Origin: Streptomyces flaveolus
GTDB taxonomy: Bacteria; Actinomycetota; Actinomycetes; Streptomycetales; Streptomycetaceae
DNA length: 64,000 nucleotides
Assembly: GCF_000716535.1 (NCBI RefSeq)
Contig: NZ_JNWV01000036.1
Coordinates: 124,001-188,000 of the forward strand
Direction of reading: 5' to 3'
Shown here: positions 23,893 to 32,676 of the stretch, one piece after another
How positions within the stretch are numbered: position 1 is the first letter of the stretch
How the letters are laid out: the number at the start of each line of letters is the position of its first letter
Position numbers and translations under genes: made by a program
The notes under the pieces: model-generated
The model's input: the letters and a program-made list of their open reading frames with translations, nothing else
Told to the model about the DNA's origin: nothing
Database searches by the model: none

Positions 23893-24984
23893 ATGACGAC
23901 CGAACCCATGAACGCCGACGCTCCCAGGCGCCGGGCCCTCCTGCGGACGGCGGCCGTCGCCGCCGCCATGCCCGCGGCGACGGCGCTGCTGGGCGGACCG
24001 TGGGCGGACTCCGCCCGCGCGGCCGAGTCGGACACGCTGCCGGACTTCGCGCCCGTGCCCGCCGCCTCGGCCGGCCCGGTGCCGAACGCGGACGGCTACT
24101 ACGTCGGCCGGATCCAGGGCAATCTCTACTGGGTGACCGACACCTACTACCAGGCCATGTTCCTCACCACCGTGGAAGGCGTCGTGCTCGTCGACGCGCC
24201 GCCCACGATCGGGCACAACCTCCTGCGCGCCATCGAGGAAGTGACCAGGGCCAACGGCATGCCCGGCAAGGTCACCCACCTCGTCTACTCGCACTCCCAC
24301 GCCGACCACATCGGCGCCTCGGTCATCTTCGGCAACGACGTGGTGCGCATCGGGCACACCGAGACCCGCCGTCTGCTCCGCCTCGACAAGGACCCGAACC
24401 GGCCGGTCCCGACGGAGACGTTCGAGGACCGCTACGTCCTGAAGGTGGGCGGTGAGCGGCTGGAACTCGCCTACCACGGTCCCAACCACTCGCCCGACAA
24501 CATCTTCATCCACGCCCCCGCGCAGCAGACCCTCATGGTCGTCGATGTCCTCTACCCGGGCTGGGTGCCGTTCAAGAACCTCGCCGTCTCCCAGGACATC
24601 CCCGCCTGGGTCAAGGCACACCAGGTGGCGATGGACTACCCCTGGCAGACCCTGGTCGGCGGTCACCTCGGGCGCCTCGGCGTCCGGGCCGACGGCCGGC
24701 TCCAGATGCAGTACATGGCCGACCTCGACGAAGCCGTCCGCGACGCCTCGGCGACGGTGGACCCCGCCCCCTACTTCGAGAAGTACGGGCCGAGCGGCAA
24801 CGCGTGGGCCATCTTCAAGACCTACCTCGACGCCGTCGCCCGCCGGGCCGCCGACCAGGTGACCGCCAAGTACATGGGCACCCTGGCCGCCGCCGACGTC
24901 TTCACGGTCGACAACGCCTACGCGCTGCTGGAATCCCAGAGAATAGACGGCGGGCTCCTCGGCCCCTTCGGCATCCGTCCGTAA
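23893..24984 (+). CDS. Tat-exported metallo-beta-lactamase-fold hydrolase
   Basis: A 363-residue protein. The N-terminus has RRRALLRTAAVAAAMPAATALLGG and then ARAAES, a Tat-like signal with a probable cleavage site near residue 43. The MBL zinc motif is HSHADHIG, with further His ligands likely in YHGPNHSPDN and VGGHLGRLG. The family includes secreted MBL hydrolases and quinoprotein-relay-associated enzymes. The C-terminal 110 residues are helical and outside the core fold. ATG with AGAAAGG upstream. A strong hairpin follows the stop. Substrate unknown. Confidence 0.88.
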   Translation: MTTEPMNADAPRRRALLRTAAVAAAMPAATALLGGPWADSARAAESDTLPDFAPVPAASAGPVPNADGYYVGRIQGNLYWVTDTYYQAMFLTTVEGVVLVDAPPTIGHNLLRAIEEVTRANGMPGKVTHLVYSHSHADHIGASVIFGNDVVRIGHTETRRLLRLDKDPNRPVPTETFEDRYVLKVGGERLELAYHGPNHSPDNIFIHAPAQQTLMVVDVLYPGWVPFKNLAVSQDIPAWVKAHQVAMDYPWQTLVGGHLGRLGVRADGRLQMQYMADLDEAVRDASATVDPAPYFEKYGPSGNAWAIFKTYLDAVARRAADQVTAKYMGTLAAADVFTVDNAYALLESQRIDGGLLGPFGIRP

Positions 24985-25313
24985 CCCGGCACCGAGCGGC
25001 GCCACTTCGCGGACGCGGGGCGCAGGGCGGGACCACGACGTCCCGCCCTGCGCCCCGCGTCCCCACCCGCGTCCCCACCCGCTGGAACGGCATGGCCACC
25101 GACCGCCCGTCGACCGCCTACGCCGCTTACCCGAACGGCTAGGAGACGATCGTCGGCTTCAACTGACACCACCTCGCCCGCGTCACGGACGTCACCGACG
25201 CGGGCGCGCAGAGCCGAATAGGAAACACCTCTAAGCAAGATGACCGATGCCCCGTCGGAACGAGGCCTGAAAGGTTCGACGGAGCCGGCGCACAGGCAAC
25301 GAAAGGAAAAGCC
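24985..25313. other. Intergenic stretch with terminator
   Basis: Holds the strong hairpin at 25011-25062, then about 170 bp with no supported gene. A short plus frame from about 25092 is broken by two stop codons (TAG, TGA) before it reaches anything recognisable. AAAGGAAA at the end is the ribosome site of the next gene. Confidence 0.5.
25011..25062 (+). terminator. Strong hairpin after the MBL-fold gene
   Basis: A perfect 23-bp inverted repeat (25011-25033 with 25040-25062) with a 6-nt loop, 27 bp after the stop. There is no T-run, as is common for Streptomyces terminators. Confidence 0.85.
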
Positions 25314-25835
25314 ATGTCCCTCGTCTCCCGTAGATCCGTAGCCAAAGCGGCCGCTGCCGCAGGAGCCGCCGCACCGGTCGGCTGGGTACTGGGCGCCCAG
25401 GAGGCCCAGGCCGCCGGCGAGGGTGCCGCCGGGACTGCCCGGGCGGAGGCGTTCGGCTTCGGTATGCCGTGGGAATCCCTGTACGGCTACAGCCAGGCGA
25501 TGCGGGTCGGTGACACGCTGTACGTCTCCGGACAGCTGTCCCACGACCAGGACGGCAACTTCGTCGGCGTGGACGACTTCGAGCTCCAGGTGAGGACCGC
25601 ACTGGGCAACCTCGACGTGGTGCTGCGGCACTTCGGGGCCCGGCGCGACCAGATTGTCGAGACGACGGTGCTGGGCAGGAATCTGCGGGACAACTTCGAT
25701 GTCACCGCGCGCCTCCACGCGGAGTACTTCGGCCGGCACCGCCCCACCAGCACGGTGATGGGTGTCTCCGATCTCGCGCTGCCGGACCAACTGGTCGAGA
25801 TCGGCGCTGTCGCCCGCCTCGACGTGAAGGCATAG
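25314..25835 (+). CDS. RidA-family protein with an export-type signal
   Basis: A 173-residue RidA/YjgF-fold protein. The core is visible as GYSQAMRVGDTLYVSGQLSHDQDGNFVG, LQVRTALGNLDVVLRHFGA and the C-terminal PTSTVMGVSDLALPDQLVEIGAVARL (the strand that normally carries the substrate-binding Arg and Glu). The Arg of the usual R-x-A-x-V motif appears replaced by Ser-Thr. The first 34 residues (SRRSVAKAAAAAGAAAP...AQEAQA) look like a twin-arginine signal with an AQA-A cleavage site. RidA proteins normally deaminate reactive enamines in the cytoplasm, so an exported one is unusual. ATG with AAAGGAAA upstream. Confidence 0.85.
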   Translation: MSLVSRRSVAKAAAAAGAAAPVGWVLGAQEAQAAGEGAAGTARAEAFGFGMPWESLYGYSQAMRVGDTLYVSGQLSHDQDGNFVGVDDFELQVRTALGNLDVVLRHFGARRDQIVETTVLGRNLRDNFDVTARLHAEYFGRHRPTSTVMGVSDLALPDQLVEIGAVARLDVKA

Positions 25836-26246
25836 CCGTCCCGGACGAGCCGGACCGCCCTGGACACGAGGTCCGGCCGGGGCGCGGGTGGCAGCGTCGG
25901 GGACGGGCGCGATGGCACCCAAGGGCCCCGATCGGGCCGATGAACGTGGTCGTCCGGGACCTGACGGCCTGACGACCGCGGCCGGCGTGTGACCGTCGCC
26001 GGCCCGCAGGCGCTGCCGGTCGCCGTCCCCGTGGCGGCCGGCAGCGCCTGCGGCAACCTCCCGTCGCAACGAACGGCGATGACCGCCAAGGGGTCGCCAC
26101 CCACTACGGCGGTCCCGCCCGGGTCCGTGTCGATTCACCAGTCGGCCCACGGGCGGAGCTGGCACGTCCGCTCCAGCATCAAGCCCGCCGTGCGGCAGCT
26201 GCCACGGTTTCGGCCTCTGTCAGCGCCCCGGCGCCACTCACCGCGC
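25836..26246. other. 411-bp intergenic stretch
   Basis: Lies between a plus-strand gene and the convergent FAD/Fe-S oxidase gene. I see no gene and no clear terminator hairpin of more than 10 bp. Confidence 0.5.
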
Positions 26247-29093
26247 TCACCTTCGTGTGGGCGATGAGCCCCGGAGGGCTTCGGCGATGATCTGCACGAG
26301 GTGGCGGCTGTCGAGGCCGGCCAGGTCGCTGACCTGAGTGCGGCAGGAGAACCCGTCGGCGAGGATCCGGCGGTCGGGACTGGCGGATGCCTTGGCGAGG
26401 ATGCCCTCTCGTGCGATCTTCTCGGAGATCTCGTAGTGGCCCTTCTCCATGCCGAAGTTCCCGGCGAGGCCGCAGCATCCGGCGGAGATCTCGACGTCAC
26501 AGCCCATGGCCTCCAGGAGCGCCTGATCCGCGTCGTAACCCATGACCGAGTAGTGGTGGCAGTGGGGCTGGACGAGGAGTTTCTCGGCTGCTCGCGGCGG
26601 CGTCCAGCCGATGGAGGTGACGAACTCGGCCATGGTCTTGACCGAGTGGGCGAGTTCGACGGCGCGGGGGTCGTCGGGGAGGAGTTCCACGAGGTCCGAG
26701 CGGAGCGTGGCGATGCAGCTGGGTTCGATGCCGACGACCGTCCTTCCGTCCCTGACGTGCGGGAGCAGAACGTCGAGGGTCTTGCGCAGTCGGGCTTTGG
26801 CGGCGGTGAGCTGGCCGGTGGAGACGAGGGTCAGACCGCAGCAGGCCCCTGGGCCGGCGATCTCGACGTCACAGCCGGCGGCGAAGAGGACGTCGAGGGC
26901 GTCCCGCGGGATGTCCGGATCGATGGCGTCCGAGAAGGAGTCGACCCAGAGCACGACCTTGGCCCCGGCCTCCTTCGCGGACCTCGTCGGCGGATTGCTC
27001 CGGCGGAACGGCTTTCGGGGCAGCGTCGGCAGCGAACGCCGAGGGTCGGCTCCCATCACCGCCGTCATGGCTCTGCGCAGCAGCGGGACCCGGCCGGCGA
27101 GGTTGACGAGCGGGGCCAGCGGCGCGGCGAGTCTGAGCCACTGCGGGAGCCGGCCGAGCGTGTAGTGGCTGAGCGGACGCAGGCGCCCCTTGTACGTCTG
27201 GTGCAGCGTTTCGGACTTGAACATCGCCATGTCGATGCCGGTGGGGCAGTCGTTCGCGCAGGCCTTGCAGCTCAGGCACAGGTCGAGAGCGTCGTGGACC
27301 TCGTGGGAACTCCAGCCGTCGGAGACCACGCCGCCGTTGAGCATCTCCTGGAGGATCCGCGCGCGGCCCCGGGTGGAGTCCTTCTCGTCGCGGGTGGCGG
27401 TGTACGAGGGGCACATGAAGCCGCCCTGTCCGCGGCTGTCGGCCCGGCATTTGCCAACCCCGACGCACCGGTGGACGGCATCGGTGATGTCTCCGCCGTC
27501 GTGCGCGAAGGCGAAGCCGTCGGTGGCGCGCAGGCGCCGGGCCTGGGGGCGGCGAAGGTCGGCGTCCAGCGGTGCCGGGCGGACGACGACCCCCGGGTTC
27601 ATGACGTCTTCGGGGTCCAGGAGCGCCTTGAAGGTCTCCATGGCGCGCAGGGCTTCGGGGCTGTACATGACGGGCAGCAACTCGGAGCGCGCGCGTCCGT
27701 CCCCGTGCTCGCCGGAGAGGGAGCCACCGTGCTCGGCGGCCAGCGCCGCGGCGCGTTCGAGGAACCTGCGCATGAGGGCGCCGTCGCCGTCGAGGGGGAA
27801 GTCGAGACGGACGTGGACGCAACCGTCGCCGAAGTGGCCGTAGGCCAGCCCGGAGACGTTCTCGTCGGCCATCAGGGCTTGGAGTCCGCGCAGGTAGTCG
27901 CCGAGGCGTTCCGGGGGGACGGCGGAGTCCTCCCAGCCCGGCCAGGCCTGCTTGCCGTCGGCGGTGCGTCCGGCCAGGCCGGCACCGTCGGCGCGGATCT
28001 GCCAGAGCCTGGTCGCCTCGGGCCCCGCGGGCAGGACCAGGGTGTCGGCCGAGCCGGCGGCGGCGACCAGTTCGCGTGCGGCCCCCACCGCCTCCTCCGG
28101 GCCGGCACCGCCGACCTCGGCGATCAGCCATCCGCCACCGGCGGGCAGGGTGGGGACGCCGGCAGCACCGTGTGCCCGGCGGACGACTTCGATGAGCTGC
28201 GCGTCCAGGCCTTCCAGGGCGAGCGGGCGGAAGGGGAGCAGATTCGGCACGTCGTCCGCGGCGGTGGCCATGTCGCGGTAGCCGAGGACGGCCAGCGCCG
28301 ACGCTGGTGCCCGGGGCACGAGTGTGACCGTGGCTTCGAGGAGGATTCCGCAGCTGCCTTCGGTGCCGGTCAGGGCGGCCGCCAGGTTGTGTCCGTTCTC
28401 CGGGAGCAGGTGCTCCAACGAGTAGCCGGAGATCTGCCGTCCGAAGCGTCCGAACTCGGTGCGCAGGACGGCCAGGTTCTGCCTGACGAAGGAGTCCAGA
28501 CCGGGCACCGCGGCGAGACCCTCGGACCCCCTACCGGCCGTGATGACGTCGCCGCGGCCGGTCAGCCAGGTCAGGGACACCACGTTGTCGGCCGTACGCC
28601 CGTAGGACAGGCCGTGTGGACCGCACGCGTTGTTGCCGATCATCCCGCCGATGGTGCAGCGGGTGGCGGTGGAGGGATCGGGACCGAAGCGAAGCCCGTA
28701 CGGCAGGGCGGCGGTCTGGAGGGTGTTCAGGACGACCCCGGGTTCCACGACCGCCGTGGAGGAATCGGGGTCGACGGACAGGACACGGTTCATGAAGCGG
28801 GAGAAGTCGATCACGAGGCCGGGGCCCACGGCGTTGCCGGCGCAGGAGGTGCCTCCTCCCCGGACGGTGACCGGCACTCCATGGGCACGGGCGAGGTCGA
28901 CCGCGGTGATCACATCGTCCTTGGACTTGGGCGTGAGCACAGCCTCCGGGACGATCCGGTAGTTGGAGGCATCGGTCGCGTACAGCGCCCTGGTCAGGGA
29001 GGAGCCGTCGACGAGGTCGCCGAGTTGTCCACGCAGGGCGTCGAGGAACGCCTCGGTGCGGGGCTTCGCATCGTCTGCCATGGTCGCTTCCAT
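26247..29093 (-). CDS. FAD-linked oxidase fused to Fe-S/CCG domains (D-2-hydroxyacid dehydrogenase type)
   Basis: A 948-residue fusion. The N-terminal FAD-binding type-4 domain has VTVRGGGTSCAGNAVGPGLVIDFSRFM and the C-terminal oxidase lobe has YGHFGDGCVHVRLDFPL and SLSGEHGDGRARS. Then come two 4Fe-4S motifs, one in CVGVGKCR...MCPSY and a clear one in DLCLSCKACANDCPTGIDMAMFKSE. Two CCG-type motifs follow (GACCGLTLVSTGQ, GCCGLAGNFGMEKGHYE). Such fusions oxidise D-lactate, D-2-hydroxyglutarate or glycolate-like acids and pass electrons to quinones. ATG 29093 has AGGAG at 9-nt spacing. It is the last gene of the IclR-linked block. The exact acid is unknown. Confidence 0.9.
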   Translation of the reverse strand: MEATMADDAKPRTEAFLDALRGQLGDLVDGSSLTRALYATDASNYRIVPEAVLTPKSKDDVITAVDLARAHGVPVTVRGGGTSCAGNAVGPGLVIDFSRFMNRVLSVDPDSSTAVVEPGVVLNTLQTAALPYGLRFGPDPSTATRCTIGGMIGNNACGPHGLSYGRTADNVVSLTWLTGRGDVITAGRGSEGLAAVPGLDSFVRQNLAVLRTEFGRFGRQISGYSLEHLLPENGHNLAAALTGTEGSCGILLEATVTLVPRAPASALAVLGYRDMATAADDVPNLLPFRPLALEGLDAQLIEVVRRAHGAAGVPTLPAGGGWLIAEVGGAGPEEAVGAARELVAAAGSADTLVLPAGPEATRLWQIRADGAGLAGRTADGKQAWPGWEDSAVPPERLGDYLRGLQALMADENVSGLAYGHFGDGCVHVRLDFPLDGDGALMRRFLERAAALAAEHGGSLSGEHGDGRARSELLPVMYSPEALRAMETFKALLDPEDVMNPGVVVRPAPLDADLRRPQARRLRATDGFAFAHDGGDITDAVHRCVGVGKCRADSRGQGGFMCPSYTATRDEKDSTRGRARILQEMLNGGVVSDGWSSHEVHDALDLCLSCKACANDCPTGIDMAMFKSETLHQTYKGRLRPLSHYTLGRLPQWLRLAAPLAPLVNLAGRVPLLRRAMTAVMGADPRRSLPTLPRKPFRRSNPPTRSAKEAGAKVVLWVDSFSDAIDPDIPRDALDVLFAAGCDVEIAGPGACCGLTLVSTGQLTAAKARLRKTLDVLLPHVRDGRTVVGIEPSCIATLRSDLVELLPDDPRAVELAHSVKTMAEFVTSIGWTPPRAAEKLLVQPHCHHYSVMGYDADQALLEAMGCDVEISAGCCGLAGNFGMEKGHYEISEKIAREGILAKASASPDRRILADGFSCRTQVSDLAGLDSRHLVQIIAEALRGSSPTRR

Positions 29094-29232
29094 CGGGTGC
29101 TGCTCCTGAGGGGCCGTCGGGCCTGCCGGGGTGGACGTGGATTCGTGCGCGGCCCAGTCGCGTCCGCAAGGGCTCGCGCGGGCGAAGGAAGCGATCCGCG
29201 TCCCGCGCGTTGACCGCTTCCCTTGATGGCCG

Positions 29233-30066
29233 TCATGGGAGGACGAGGTGCCGAGGGGTGTCGCCGCCCGCGTCGCGGAGCCATCCGGGGTCCAGTCCCT
29301 CGGCGGCGAGCGCGGAGACGAGCTGTTCGAGGGCGGCGGGAGGTTCGGGGCTGTCGGGCTGTCCCGCGTCGGAGGCAAGGACCAGACGTGGTCCTGCCGC
29401 CAGGGCGACGGCAGCCAGCCGGGCAGCTGTCATCCCGGGCTGGTGGAAGAGCTGGTAGGCGGTGATCTCGACGTGGGCCCCGCGCTCGGCGAGTTCGGCG
29501 ATCTCCCGCACCCGCATGCCGGGGACGGTGTAGGAGGGGTGGGTGAGCAGGAACCTTCCGATGCCCCGGGCCCGGGCCTGATCCAGCAGCCATCTGCATT
29601 CCTCGCCGCTGACGTGACCCGTGCACAACACCGCGTCGTGCTCGGCGATCAGGTCGAGCACGAGGGAGATGTCCTTGACCGCGGAGTCGTCCGCGGGAAG
29701 GACCGGCGGGACGCACAGCACCGAGCGGTCCAGACGCTCGTCCAGGTCCCCCAGCCGTGGCAGTCGAGCGGCTTCCTGGGTGTGGGCGTCCGCCGTGGGG
29801 AACCACACGACCCGGCCGCCCGTGGACAGAGCCGAGAGGACGGCCGCCGGGTTGATCCCGCCGACGGCACGGTTGAGGGTGATCCCTCCCACCACCTCCA
29901 GTCCGGAGGAGCGGCTGAGGGCGCTGGCCCGGCCCACGGTGGATTCGTGGTGGGCCTTCAGCACGAAGCCGCTGTAGCCGGCCGCCGCGTAGCCGGCCCC
30001 GATCTGGTCGTCGAACCCGATGCGGTCGAGGACGTCGGGAGCGGCATGGACATGAACGTCAAACAC
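29233..30066 (-). CDS. DUF6282-like metal-dependent hydrolase
   Basis: A 277-residue amidohydrolase/PHP-like protein. Likely metal ligands are in FDVHVHAAPDVL at the start, KAHHEST, CTGHVSGEE, LTHPSY and the C-terminal LASDAGQPD. I recognise the pattern as DUF6282, whose function is not established. The GTG at 30066 with GAGGGAG upstream is preferred over a TTG at 30090. The start overlaps the end of the amidase gene by 8 bp. The neighbourhood suggests that it opens or hydrolyses a product of the amidase reaction (inference). Confidence 0.8.
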   Translation of the reverse strand: MFDVHVHAAPDVLDRIGFDDQIGAGYAAAGYSGFVLKAHHESTVGRASALSRSSGLEVVGGITLNRAVGGINPAAVLSALSTGGRVVWFPTADAHTQEAARLPRLGDLDERLDRSVLCVPPVLPADDSAVKDISLVLDLIAEHDAVLCTGHVSGEECRWLLDQARARGIGRFLLTHPSYTVPGMRVREIAELAERGAHVEITAYQLFHQPGMTAARLAAVALAAGPRLVLASDAGQPDSPEPPAALEQLVSALAAEGLDPGWLRDAGGDTPRHLVLP

Positions 30067-30916
30067 GGAGCTGCTCCCTCTCGGAGCCAAGGTTGGTCGC
30101 GAAAGCTCCGGCGAGGAACTCGGTGCGGGACTCCGCGAGCAGGGGGACCTCTGCCCGAAGCCGGCGCAGGGCTGTCATGTCCAGCTCGGCGACAGCGGCA
30201 CCCGGCTCGTCCCCGAGGGAGACGAGGACGCTGCCGTCCGGGCCCAGAACGCGTGAGCCGCCCCAGAACCGGGCCCCGCCGTCGGTGCCGCAGCGGTTGG
30301 CGAACACGACGTAGCACTGCAGCAGCACCGCGGCGTGCTCCAGGATCACCTCCCATGTGCGGCGGATCCTGTCCGGGTCGGAGCCTTCCACGCTGGCCAC
30401 GGGCACGATCAGGACTTCGGCGCCGCCCTGGGCCGCCAGCCACGGGATGACCGGATGCCACATGTCGTTGCAGATGGCCGTGGCGATCCTGGCCGCGCCG
30501 AAGCCTGCGGTCCGTAGCTCCGCGCCCGGCTGGAACGAGAGGTGCTCGTTCCACGGTGCGTAGGACACGGGCTGGAGCTTGCGCTGCAGGTGCCGGGTCC
30601 CGGTCCGCGGGTCGGCCAGCAGGTAGCTGTTCCAGGGCAGCCCGGAAGGGTTCTTCTCGGCGAAGCCCACGGCGACGCCCGCGGACACCAGGGCAGCCAG
30701 CCGCGGATCGTCGCTGGTGAAGAGGTCCGTCTCGGTGGGGGACGCGAACCCGTAGCCGGTGACCGAGAGTTCCGGGGTGACGGCCAGGTCGACCGGGCCG
30801 ACTCTGTCGCGCAGTTCGGCGATGCGGGCGAGGTTCTCTTCGACCGCGCCGAAGACGGGCGCGGTCTGGAGGAGCCCTACGCGAAGCGTGGCCGGCTCCT
30901 CCACGCTCTGCGTCAC
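30059..30916 (-). CDS. Nitrilase-superfamily carbon-nitrogen hydrolase
   Basis: A 285-residue enzyme. The Glu-Lys-Cys triad is readable: Glu in TPELSVTGYG, Lys in LQRKLQPVSY and Cys in ATAICNDMWHP. The sequence also has the second Glu in the EHLSF region. It hydrolyses an amide or nitrile C-N bond. The GTG at 30916 overlaps the stop of the binding-protein gene as GTGA, which fixes the start. It lies directly downstream of an OpuB-type transporter, so the transported compound may carry an amide bond. Confidence 0.88.
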   Translation of the reverse strand: MTQSVEEPATLRVGLLQTAPVFGAVEENLARIAELRDRVGPVDLAVTPELSVTGYGFASPTETDLFTSDDPRLAALVSAGVAVGFAEKNPSGLPWNSYLLADPRTGTRHLQRKLQPVSYAPWNEHLSFQPGAELRTAGFGAARIATAICNDMWHPVIPWLAAQGGAEVLIVPVASVEGSDPDRIRRTWEVILEHAAVLLQCYVVFANRCGTDGGARFWGGSRVLGPDGSVLVSLGDEPGAAVAELDMTALRRLRAEVPLLAESRTEFLAGAFATNLGSEREQLRV

Positions 30917-31863
30917 TTCAGCTTGTTGGCGCTGAGCCACTGGCTCGCGACCTCCTCCGGCCTCTTGCCGTCCACGTCGATCTCCGCGTTCAGCTTCTGC
31001 AGTTGGGCGGTGACCAGCAGCTTGCTCACCGGATCCATCACCGTCTGGATACTCGGGTACTTCTTCAGGACCGTGCCTCGGACGTTCAGGGAGAGGTTGT
31101 ACGGCGGGAAGAACTTCTTGTCGTCCTTCAGGACGGTCAACCCGAGGGCGGATATCCGGCCGTCGGTGGCGAAGACCTCACCGAAGTTGCACGGATCGCC
31201 CTTGACGACGGCGTTGTAGATCGGGCCTTCGGCCAGCTCCGCCGCGTCGCTCTTGGGGAGGTTGAAACCGTACGCCTTCTGCAGCCCCGGCCACCCGTCG
31301 TCGCGCCCGAAGAACTCCGAGGCGCCGCAGAAGCCCGCGCTGCCCGGATCCTTCGAGGCGAGTTCGGCGTAGTCGGAGAGCGTGGCCACGCCCAGCTTCT
31401 TCCCCGCCGACGTCTTCACCGCGACGGCGTAGGTGTTGTTCGCCGCGGCCGGCGGGAGCCACACCACGTCGTTCTCGGACCTGTCCAGCGCACTGACCTT
31501 CTCGTACAGGGCCTGGGGATCGGTGATGTTCCCGCGCTGCTGCAAGGTCAGCCAGCCGGTGCCGGTGTACTCCCAGTACATGTCCACGTCGCCGCTGGTC
31601 AGCGCCGCACGCACGGCGTTGGTCCCGCTCATGCCGCAGGTGCGCTTGACGCTCGCTCCCTGTGACTCGAGCCGCTGGGCGGTGATCTCGCACAGCAGCA
31701 GCTGCTCGGTGAAGTTCTTCGACGCGACGTTCACGGTGACCCCTTTGAGGGGGCCGCTCCGCGCCGGGCCGCTGCCCACGTCTGCGCCGCTGCTGCCGAG
31801 AGCACAGCCGCTGGTGAGCGCGAGGCTGAGCAGGCTCGCTGCGGCCATCATGGTTCTGCGCAT
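30913..31863 (-). CDS. OpuBC/ProX-type quaternary-amine-binding lipoprotein
   Basis: A 316-residue solute-binding lipoprotein with lipobox LTSGC (Cys20). The family start NVASKNFTEQLLLCEITAQRLESQG and the later DVDMYWEYTGTGW match OpuBC/OsmF proteins. Aromatic residues in this region form the cage for quaternary ammonium ligands. The C-terminus PEEVASQWLSANKLK is typical. The gene is separated from the permease by 54 bp and coupled to the amidase gene by GTGA. The ligand is probably betaine-like but may be unusual, given the catabolic neighbours. Confidence 0.9.
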   Translation of the reverse strand: MRRTMMAAASLLSLALTSGCALGSSGADVGSGPARSGPLKGVTVNVASKNFTEQLLLCEITAQRLESQGASVKRTCGMSGTNAVRAALTSGDVDMYWEYTGTGWLTLQQRGNITDPQALYEKVSALDRSENDVVWLPPAAANNTYAVAVKTSAGKKLGVATLSDYAELASKDPGSAGFCGASEFFGRDDGWPGLQKAYGFNLPKSDAAELAEGPIYNAVVKGDPCNFGEVFATDGRISALGLTVLKDDKKFFPPYNLSLNVRGTVLKKYPSIQTVMDPVSKLLVTAQLQKLNAEIDVDGKRPEEVASQWLSANKLK

Positions 31864-31917
31864 GCTGAAGCCCTTTCGTGATCTTGAGGGTCTGGGTGGG
31901 ACGGAACAGGAGCGGTC

Positions 31918-32676
31918 TCAGATGCCGCGCGGGCGCAGGACCCGTTCAGCGAGGCCGGCCAGCCAGTCGACGGTCAGGGCCAGGGCCATCGTGAGGGCGC
32001 TGCCGACGACGAGCACCGGCGTCCTGTCGAGGGAGATGCCTGAGGAGATGACGGAGCCGAGGCCCCCGGCGTTGGTGAACGCGGCGAGGGTGGCCACGCC
32101 GACGTTGAGGATCAGTGCCACGCGGATGCCTGCCAGCATCACCGGGACCGCAAGCGGCAGCTCGATGGTGAACAGCACCTCCCGGGCGTTCATCCCCATG
32201 CCCCGGCCGGCGTCGATCAGCGCGGGGTCGACCTGACGGATCCCGACCATGGTGTTGCGCAGGACGGGAAGCAGCGCGTACAGCACCAGGGCGACCACGG
32301 CCATCCAGAAGCCGACGCCGAAGACCATGGCCAGCACCACCAGCACCCCGATCGACGGCACCGCCTGGCTGGCGTTGGCCGCCGCGAGCACGATCACCCC
32401 CGCCCTGCTGATGCCGGGCCTGGTCAGCAGCACGCCGAGGGGGACACCGATGGCGACGGTCAGCAGCGTCGAGGCGACGACGAGCTGCACGTGCTCCCAC
32501 AGGGCGGTCAGGACGACGTCCGGAGCAAGGCTGCGAGTCTCGATGGAGTCCAGCTGGAGGGAACTGACGTAGATCCAGAGGGCTCCCAGCAGGACGAGAA
32601 CCACCAGCGGCAGCACCCACGTGCGGGAGCGGCGTGTCCCCGAACCGGAAGTTGCCCCGACGGCCCCGGCGCTCAT
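31918..32676 (-). CDS. OpuB-type ABC permease, subunit 1
   Basis: A 252-residue permease with about five or six membrane segments. The EAA-like loop is visible as DAGRGMGMNAREVLFTIELPLAVPVMLAGIRVALILNVGVATLAAF, with the family-typical PALIDAGRGMGM. Its ATG overlaps the end of the ATPase gene by ATGA (32673-32676). It pairs with the permease at 33670-34317. Confidence 0.9.
   Translation of the reverse strand: MSAGAVGATSGSGTRRSRTWVLPLVVLVLLGALWIYVSSLQLDSIETRSLAPDVVLTALWEHVQLVVASTLLTVAIGVPLGVLLTRPGISRAGVIVLAAANASQAVPSIGVLVVLAMVFGVGFWMAVVALVLYALLPVLRNTMVGIRQVDPALIDAGRGMGMNAREVLFTIELPLAVPVMLAGIRVALILNVGVATLAAFTNAGGLGSVISSGISLDRTPVLVVGSALTMALALTVDWLAGLAERVLRPRGI

Noticed and set aside
25092..25230. 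Short plus frame starting MATDRPSTAYAAYPNG that seems to continue past TAG and TGA codons
   Set aside because: Suggestive of a decayed gene, but I cannot match it to any family and it is interrupted twice within 25 codons.
26301..29213. 970-codon plus-strand open frame opposite the FAD/Fe-S oxidase
   Set aside because: Shadow of a well-defined enzyme gene; no ribosome site or domain.
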